Assembly: GCA_963623365.1 (NCBI GenBank)
Contig: CAVFJY010000009.1
Location: 1 to 26,538 of the forward strand
Source of the DNA: UBA2834 sp963623365
GTDB taxonomy: Bacteria > Patescibacteriota > Saccharimonadia > Saccharimonadales > Saccharimonadaceae
DNA length: 26,538 nucleotides
Direction: 5' to 3'
The position numbers and the translations under genes are program-made. Positions 22,088 to 26,538 of this stretch are shown piece by piece (position 1 is the first letter of the stretch; the number at the start of each line of letters is the position of its first letter). The notes below the pieces were generated by a model. The model was not told the DNA's origin. It searched no databases and saw nothing but the letters and a program-made list of their open reading frames with translations.

Positions 22088-22097
22088 TTTTGCGTAA

Positions 22098-22128
22098 AAA
22101 ATATGGAAGTTGGTTGCTTCCATATTTT
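22098..22128. terminator. Bidirectional terminator between convergent genes
   Basis: Perfect 12-bp stem (22098-22109 with 22117-22128) with a seven-base loop and A-run/T-run flanks. It lies between the convergent genes ending at 22087 and 22154. Confidence 0.9.
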
Positions 22129-22153
22129 TATTGTTAATCTCAGTGTCAAAACA

Positions 22154-23626
22154 TTATTTCTTCGAAATTTCGTAGGCATGTCCCGCATAGTGACCAATGC
22201 CATAAGTTTGGAAGAAGCTCAGGCTTACCCAACCCTGATTAATCCCGTTCGGATTCCAGACATAAATCTCGCCGCCATTATTCTCGCGATAGCTCAGCGC
22301 CAAGATATAATGATTGCCTTGCGTATTCGAACGGAAGCCTCCAGGCCCCGTCACCATTAGATTTACTACATGTCCCCGCTTCAGGGCTGCGACATAGGCA
22401 TTGATGTCTTGTCCGTTGATCGATTGCAAGGTAATCCCATATTTATTCTCGAAGAAAGTTCGCTGGCTATTAAACACCACATTGTAGTCCGAGCCGCCCG
22501 TTCTCTGTACGAAGCCAGAATTACAGGCATCACCGTCCGCAAAACTAACATAATCCACGTCCTGCCTAGTCAAAGCATAATGTGCCGCCAGATAGGTCGA
22601 TAAGCCACAGCCGCTGCTCGCAATTGTGCCACCATCGGCTTTGCAGCTAATTGTATGATTGAAATTTGTCTGATGATAGGCTGCGTCCATATGCTGAATC
22701 AGACTGTCCGTCACGCCCACTGATGCCAAATCGGCGGCAACTTGAATTGTTGCGCTCGCGCTGACGCCATTGCTCGCCGTCGCGGTAATTGTCACGTCTT
22801 TGTCGGTCGATTTGATGGCTTTAACTAAGCCCTTGCTGTCTACGCTCACGTGACTACTATCGCTACTCGTCCAAGTTAAACGTTTATCTTTTGCATTTTT
22901 CGGCAAGACCGTCGCAACGATTTGTAGCTTGGCACTTTTCTTAAGGCTTGTCGATGTTAATGTTTCGAGCGCATTGTTTTTATTAACACTCAGCGTAATT
23001 GATTCGACTTCGATCGGCTTTTTAACCTCGATATTGACGGTTTTTTCTAGTCCGCTCGCAGCAGCAATGGTTAATGTGGCATTGCCTTCGGATACGCCGG
23101 TTAAATTGCCGCTTTTGTCGACGGTAAAAATTTTCGGGTCTGAGCTGGTATAGCTCAATGTGCGATTGGTAGCCGTATTAGGAATTGCGACGGCGTTGAC
23201 GGCGGCAGGATAACCGATTTCTACGCTCGTGTGCGAGGTCGCGGCAATGTAGAGTACTTCGCTGCCATCGGTTTTGACGGTATTTGCGGTGGTCGTAGTT
23301 GTATCTGTGCTCGAATCGTCAGCGCCTAGCCCTTTCAAGATAAATTGCGTAATACCAAAGGCCGACAAACAGATAACTAAACCAATGACTGAACCCGAGA
23401 GTGTTTTCTTTGCTTTGGCGATTTTGTCGGGCGCGCCTTGCGAGGTCATGTATTGAATGCCGCTTATGATAATTACAATGACGGCCAAAATGCCCACCAC
23501 GCCATAAACGGTGCTGAGTACATTTCCTACGGTTGATATTGCAGTTTGCTCGGCATATGCATTCAAGCCCTGGCAAACTTCATAATTCTGCAGCTTTGAA
23601 TCGGCGCATATTTCTGTTCCAGTCAT
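22154..23626 (-). CDS. VirB2-like pilin + two Big_2 Ig-like domains + C39-like cysteine peptidase
   Basis: The 490-residue protein has four parts. A VirB2/TrbC-like two-helix domain (~35-100) shares 'GIQYMTSQ...KIAKAKK' with the other pilin-peptidase. A Thr-rich linker follows. Two bacterial Ig-like Big_2 domains (~123-201, ~206-296) show the repeat 'TWTSSDSSHVSVDSKGLVKA'. The C-terminal peptidase-like domain (~305-490) has Cys340 in 'SSGCGLSTYLAAHYAL', His439 in 'GNHYILALSY' and Asn458 in 'YVWNPNG', the C39-like order. The Big_2 domains would hold the enzyme away from the membrane. N-terminal Cys7/Cys18 may form a disulfide. Single-gene unit with a leaderless-type promoter; terminator at its end. 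Substrate unknown. Confidence 0.87.
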   Translation of the reverse strand: MTGTEICADSKLQNYEVCQGLNAYAEQTAISTVGNVLSTVYGVVGILAVIVIIISGIQYMTSQGAPDKIAKAKKTLSGSVIGLVICLSAFGITQFILKGLGADDSSTDTTTTTANTVKTDGSEVLYIAATSHTSVEIGYPAAVNAVAIPNTATNRTLSYTSSDPKIFTVDKSGNLTGVSEGNATLTIAAASGLEKTVNIEVKKPIEVESITLSVNKNNALETLTSTSLKKSAKLQIVATVLPKNAKDKRLTWTSSDSSHVSVDSKGLVKAIKSTDKDVTITATASNGVSASATIQVAADLASVGVTDSLIQHMDAAYHQTNFNHTISCKADGGTIASSGCGLSTYLAAHYALTRQDVDYVSFADGDACNSGFVQRTGGSDYNVVFNSQRTFFENKYGITLQSINGQDINAYVAALKRGHVVNLMVTGPGGFRSNTQGNHYILALSYRENNGGEIYVWNPNGINQGWVSLSFFQTYGIGHYAGHAYEISKK

Positions 23627-23632
23627 CCTTAT

Positions 23633-23653
23633 ATTTTAGCACCGTGATATAAT
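23633..23653. promoter_or_regulatory. Back-to-back divergent promoters
   Basis: Minus strand: TGC-TAAAAT (23641-23633), 6 bases before ATG 23626 (leaderless). Plus strand: TGA-TATAAT (23645-23653), start at about 23660, leader ~52 bases with AAGGA upstream of ATG 23712. The hexamers are again exactly 9 bp apart, as at 8043-8063. Confidence 0.72.
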
Positions 23654-23711
23654 AATAGTGCTACAACATTACAATCATAAAAGAGTAAAATAAACATAAG
23701 GAAAATAAAGC

Positions 23712-24206
23712 ATGGACCAAACCGCAGCTCAATCCATAGACATTTCTTCGTTCGCATTAATTTTTATGCTGATGTTTTCTGGCATGCCGGCTCTTATTGG
23801 TACTACTCTTATAATCGTTGGTGTTAGTCTTATTATCAAAAAGCACAAAAGGCGCAAACGCTGCACCTTGCCAATCATCGCAACTGTTGTGAATTTGGCG
23901 AACTGTCGGTCTATTGACAACAATAATAATCCGTCCGATGCAATTATTCCTATCTTCGAATACTCGGTGCAGAATATAACTTATCGTCGACAGCCCGTAT
24001 ATGGCGGCACGGGTGCGGGTTATGGCATCGGCCAAAAGATTGATCTATTAGTAGACCCCAACGAGCCGAGCGAATACTACTACGCCAAAGAAAAAACTGG
24101 CATTTTTAGCGCCTTCTTTATCATTGTAGGTGCAATCTTCTTGGCGAATGCCGCTTCTATGGGATACGCTATATATAACACTTTTATAAGTCCTGCCGCG
24201 CCATAA
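23712..24206 (+). CDS. DUF3592-type membrane protein
   Basis: The 164-residue protein has two membrane helices (~13-42 and ~131-156) flanking a soluble loop with the DUF3592 pattern: 'LPIIATVVNL' (xxATVxxx), then 'IPIFEYSVQNITYRRQP', then 'GQKIDLLVDPNEPSEYYY' (GxxVxVxYDPxxP). Family function is unknown; such proteins occur widely in bacteria as small beta-rich membrane proteins. A run of Asn (NNNN) sits in the loop. It is divergent from the large pilin-peptidase gene and shares its compact promoter region, which may indicate joint control. Confidence 0.85.
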   Translation: MDQTAAQSIDISSFALIFMLMFSGMPALIGTTLIIVGVSLIIKKHKRRKRCTLPIIATVVNLANCRSIDNNNNPSDAIIPIFEYSVQNITYRRQPVYGGTGAGYGIGQKIDLLVDPNEPSEYYYAKEKTGIFSAFFIIVGAIFLANAASMGYAIYNTFISPAAP

Positions 24207-24232
24207 GACTTTGCGGCGGAAGAATTAGCCTC

Positions 24233-24257
24233 CAAAAAAACTAACATTTCTGTTAGT
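24233..24257 (-). terminator. Hairpin with T-run in minus-strand direction
   Basis: ACTAACA-TTTC-TGTTAGT (24240-24246 with 24251-24257), preceded on the plus strand by A7. On the minus strand this is a hairpin followed by a T-run, although no minus-strand gene lies to its right in this window. It may shield the pilin-peptidase locus from antisense transcription. Confidence 0.5.
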
Positions 24258-24303
24258 AATTTATTGTGTTCAAAGTTATAAGAATTTAAGTAAGGTACTT
24301 TTG

Positions 24304-24777
24304 GTGGGACTATCGGAAACGCCCTCGAAGAATTATGCGATAGTCTCCGAATATGTCAGGAACTACGTTCCTACCTCTGTAAAATCGGCTATCGATCCGA
24401 ACGTCACCGACCTCTCATATGATTCGGATTCTACCGTAAAATCCATCAAACAGCAACAGAAAATCCTCACAGAGGCCGAGATTAGGACAGTCATCGAAAA
24501 GTATCAAACCGGAGTATCAACTTATGAATTAGCGAAAGAGTTCAATTGCCATAGGAGCACTATCGGCAATGCGTTAAAACGAAACGGGATTATTGTGGAT
24601 GGGCATGTCGAAGGCCGTAAATATCAGGCAAAAGATGTCATTAGGCTCTATGCGGAGGAGAAGAAATCTGTCACCGAAATCGCTAAAATATTTGGAGTAT
24701 GTGACGGAACAATCTATAAATGCTTGCGACGAAATAATATTGATACTCACCGGACGAGATGGGATTATGAGAAATGA
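24304..24777 (+). CDS. Double helix-turn-helix DNA-binding protein
   Basis: I take GTG 24304, with AAGGT about 7 bases upstream; TTG 24301 is possible. The ~157-residue product has a polar N-terminal segment (~55 residues) and two resolvase-type HTH motifs. These are ~56-97 ('LTEAEIRTVIEKY...STYELAKEFNCHRSTIGNAL') and ~107-150 ('YQAKDVIRLY...SVTEIAKIFGVCDGTIYKCL'). Such pairs occur in transcription regulators, recombinase tails and homing-endonuclease fusions. No catalytic domain is present, so it is either a regulator or the tail of a decayed recombinase. Arg codons AGG/AGA are used more here than in the core genes, hinting at foreign origin. It precedes the metallopeptidase gene. Confidence 0.75.
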   Translation: MGLSETPSKNYAIVSEYVRNYVPTSVKSAIDPNVTDLSYDSDSTVKSIKQQQKILTEAEIRTVIEKYQTGVSTYELAKEFNCHRSTIGNALKRNGIIVDGHVEGRKYQAKDVIRLYAEEKKSVTEIAKIFGVCDGTIYKCLRRNNIDTHRTRWDYEK

Positions 24778-24830
24778 AGCGATGCCATATTTGCAAAGCT
24801 TGGGAGTATCCGGAGAAATGAATCCTGCCA

Positions 24831-24839
24831 TGCTATAAT
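24831..24839 (+). promoter_or_regulatory. Extended -10 promoter of the metallopeptidase gene
   Basis: TGC-TATAAT (24831-24839), predicted start about 24846, leader ~36 bases. The leader contains a four-codon reading frame (ATG at 24868: Met-Ala-Gln-Asp-stop) whose TGA overlaps ATG 24882 as TGATG. No Shine-Dalgarno sequence. Confidence 0.65.
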
Positions 24840-24881
24840 GTCGATAGATAAAATTAAACTGTTAAATATGGCACAAGATTG

Positions 24882-26402
24882 ATGAAACGCAAGAGTAAGA
24901 TTGTTCTTATTACATTAGCAATCGCAGGATGTATTTTTGCGTCATCGGCAACTTGCGTCCAGCAAGAGGATGTGGCTACAGAGAGAGACAAAGCCGCCTA
25001 TGATAGAAAAGCCTATACGGCAAAGAAGTATGAATGTTCCGGTACGGCCAACACTACCAATTCCTATGTCAATAACGCCGGTCTAACCGACTGCGGCGGA
25101 GAAATGGCTGTTAGCTCGAATCTCACTATGGAGTCACTCTATGATATTTATCACAACTATTGCAATAAGGGCTTTGGGATAGCCGTTTACGGTTGTACGA
25201 TTCCGGCAATCAGAAAAATTTATGTTTGCGCTCCAGGCACCACTCTCTACGACAGGCAAAATACATATGCGATTCGATATGCATGCAACGACGTGGATAT
25301 TGGAAATACTATCCGACATGAGCTATTACATCTAGTTTATCTGGATCTATCTACGGCAGAGCAAGAGCAAGTAAGCTCAAAACTTTCAAAGTATAAAACA
25401 GAATACGCGAGTCAACTATTGGTATATTCCGAATCCCAACGCGACGACGAATTATTTGTACGCGTTGGTGCCGACGGACGGCAAGTTGACGATATCGAAA
25501 TAGTGGATCTCTATTCAAAAGTGTCGTCTGTGTATGTAGCCCAAAAACAAGAATACTATGGACGACTGTTGAGCGCTGCGGATGAATATTACGATAAATA
25601 TGATGAACTATATAATAAGTATTCTACGCAACGCGCAATCCTAATCATCATCGCAATAATCAATGCGGTAGTACTAATTATTGTAGTCGTCTCAAAAGAT
25701 TCATACCGTAACGAGCACATAAGGCAAATGGCTCAAACAACAATCGGCCTACGCCAAAAGAGCAAGTTAAAGCTACGGGGCGCAACGAAAAAGGCCTCTG
25801 TCCAGAAGGCGAGCTACTTTAATACCATTGCGCCTGCCGTTATTATTCTGGGCATACTCGGCTTCTTTGTTTGCTATATGACATTCGGGGCAGTCGGTGC
25901 ATTACTTGAGCTTCTAGCCGTAATCTCGGACCTCGTTCTCTTAGTCATTGCCGACAAAATCCTTTCCAGTAGGAATGCAAGGAAATATAAAGAACAGCAA
26001 GAAATGGTTACAAGGCAAAAACGCGAAGAAGAACAAAAAAGACAAGAAGCGCAAAACGTAAAAGAAGAAGAGGAGCGAAAAAGGCGGGAAAATCTTGAGA
26101 TAATCAAAACGTATTTATATGTACAGTGTCATATCCGAGTCAAGGATGTCCTAAATGACGAGAACGCCGCCGACTGGATAACCGAGAATATAATCGGAAA
26201 CATTATTGACGATCTTGGATATAAAAGTTTATTAAAGGCAAAAGATAGCGTTACGTCAAGCGCCTTTATTGCCCTCGGTCCATATACACTTAATTGGGCA
26301 CAAATCTTTTCTTGGAAGGGTCAATATAGCCATTTCTTGCGCAAAAAAGCCGCAGAGGAAAGCCGCCCAAAAAACCCAAACTCAGCAAAGGGCGAAGTAT
26401 AA
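24882..26402 (+). CDS. Membrane-anchored HExxH metallopeptidase with coiled coil
   Basis: I use ATG 24882 rather than TTG 24879. The 506-residue protein starts with a signal or lipoprotein-like segment ('LITLAIAGC', possible lipobox Cys17). A Cys-rich external domain contains the zinc-protease motif 'IRHELLHLVYLD' (HELLH at 146-150), with a candidate third ligand Glu in 'RDDELFVRVG'. One membrane helix (~253-271), a basic loop and a helical hairpin (~315-360) come next. A charged coiled coil (~365-410, 'KREEEQKRQEAQNVKEEEER') and a C-terminal globular region (~411-506) close it. I do not recognise the family. Codon use (AGG/AGA, ATA, CTA) differs from the housekeeping genes. Likely a surface protease or host-interaction factor. 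Confidence 0.75.
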   Translation: MKRKSKIVLITLAIAGCIFASSATCVQQEDVATERDKAAYDRKAYTAKKYECSGTANTTNSYVNNAGLTDCGGEMAVSSNLTMESLYDIYHNYCNKGFGIAVYGCTIPAIRKIYVCAPGTTLYDRQNTYAIRYACNDVDIGNTIRHELLHLVYLDLSTAEQEQVSSKLSKYKTEYASQLLVYSESQRDDELFVRVGADGRQVDDIEIVDLYSKVSSVYVAQKQEYYGRLLSAADEYYDKYDELYNKYSTQRAILIIIAIINAVVLIIVVVSKDSYRNEHIRQMAQTTIGLRQKSKLKLRGATKKASVQKASYFNTIAPAVIILGILGFFVCYMTFGAVGALLELLAVISDLVLLVIADKILSSRNARKYKEQQEMVTRQKREEEQKRQEAQNVKEEEERKRRENLEIIKTYLYVQCHIRVKDVLNDENAADWITENIIGNIIDDLGYKSLLKAKDSVTSSAFIALGPYTLNWAQIFSWKGQYSHFLRKKAAEESRPKNPNSAKGEV

Positions 26403-26428
26403 AAATAAAGCCTGACAAACCTACACGG

Positions 26429-26538
26429 ATGGGGCAAAAAATTCAATTACGCCTAGTGGCAAAACGAATTAGATTGATTCGAGGAAAAATCGTGTCAGCA
26501 ATAACTTCGGACGAGAACAAACAAGACAAATATATATC
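26429..26538 (+). CDS. Possible start of a further gene, cut by window end
   Basis: A frame from ATG 26429 stays open to the end of the window (36 codons) and encodes a basic N-terminus ('MGQKIQLRLVAKRIRLIRGK'). No clear ribosome binding site is visible. It follows the metallopeptidase gene by 26 bases and could be co-transcribed. Too short to identify. Confidence 0.35.
   Translation, partial: MGQKIQLRLVAKRIRLIRGKIVSAITSDENKQDKYI

Noticed and set aside
22154..23626. CRISPR or tandem-repeat reading of the Big_2 region
   Set aside because: The repetition is at protein level (two Ig-like domains); no exact repeated DNA units with spacers are present.
24240..24257. Attachment site or IS end at the ACTAACA inverted repeat
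   Set aside because: No target duplication, transposase or integrase lies next to it; the A-run/T-run makes a minus-strand terminator more likely.

Overview
The window looks like a chromosome segment of a Patescibacteria/CPR bacterium, most likely Candidatus Saccharibacteria (TM7). The placement is an inference. It rests on short overlapping gene clusters, VirB2-like pilin domains fused to other domains, a Gram-positive-type wall set (MltG, UppS, LysM/CHAP hydrolase) and a HrcA/CIRCE heat-shock site. UGA is used as a stop (end of the genes at 20693 and 24777), so this is not the UGA=Gly code of Gracilibacteria/Absconditabacteria. There are no rRNA or tRNA genes, no CRISPR array and no insertion sequence. 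A run of 10 Ns at 22028-22037 marks an assembly gap.

Left part (1-11.4 kb, mostly housekeeping): a 5'-truncated membrane-anchored surface protein, ruvX and mltG form an overlapping cluster. Next come a LysM-LysM-CHAP wall hydrolase, obgE, an unidentified structured small RNA (about 5476-5619), tsaC on the minus strand and a lone RimK-type ATP-grasp protein. A helical protein of unknown function is divergent from gpmI. gpmI is followed by a six-helix membrane protein, a GalU-like nucleotidyltransferase and a DUF167 protein.

Middle (11.4-19.6 kb): a minus-strand overlapping operon holds a reduced PEP-synthase-like protein, a tandem Nudix protein whose first half is MTH1-like, and rarA. This suggests nucleotide-pool cleaning coupled to replication-fork maintenance. 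A consensus sigma-70 promoter then drives an orphan acidic protein, followed by an SPFH/stomatin-like protein and a CIRCE-controlled Hsp20. A minus-strand redox operon encodes a superoxide reductase (desulfoferrodoxin), a membrane protein with an intramembrane CPSC motif and a DsbA-like thiol oxidoreductase. A second small-RNA candidate (about 18719-18805) lies just before uppS.

Right part (19.6-26.5 kb, accessory and surface): two proteins join an N-terminal VirB2/TrbC-like two-helix pilin domain to a C-terminal C39/papain-like cysteine peptidase domain, one with two Big_2 Ig-like domains in between. One of them is co-translated (ATGA overlap) with a membrane-anchored protein that looks like a degenerate, catalytically dead relative of the peptidase domain. 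Nearby are a small single-helix membrane protein, a DUF3592 protein, a double-HTH DNA-binding protein and a large HExxH membrane metallopeptidase. This pilin-peptidase locus is the best candidate for an undescribed system.

One regulatory theme runs through the window. Many genes carry an extended -10 box (TGN-TATAAT-like) that ends only 6-11 bases before the start codon, which predicts leaderless or near-leaderless mRNAs. Genes with longer leaders or inside operons tend to have Shine-Dalgarno sequences or stop-start overlaps instead. Two divergent pairs share an identical back-to-back promoter geometry.
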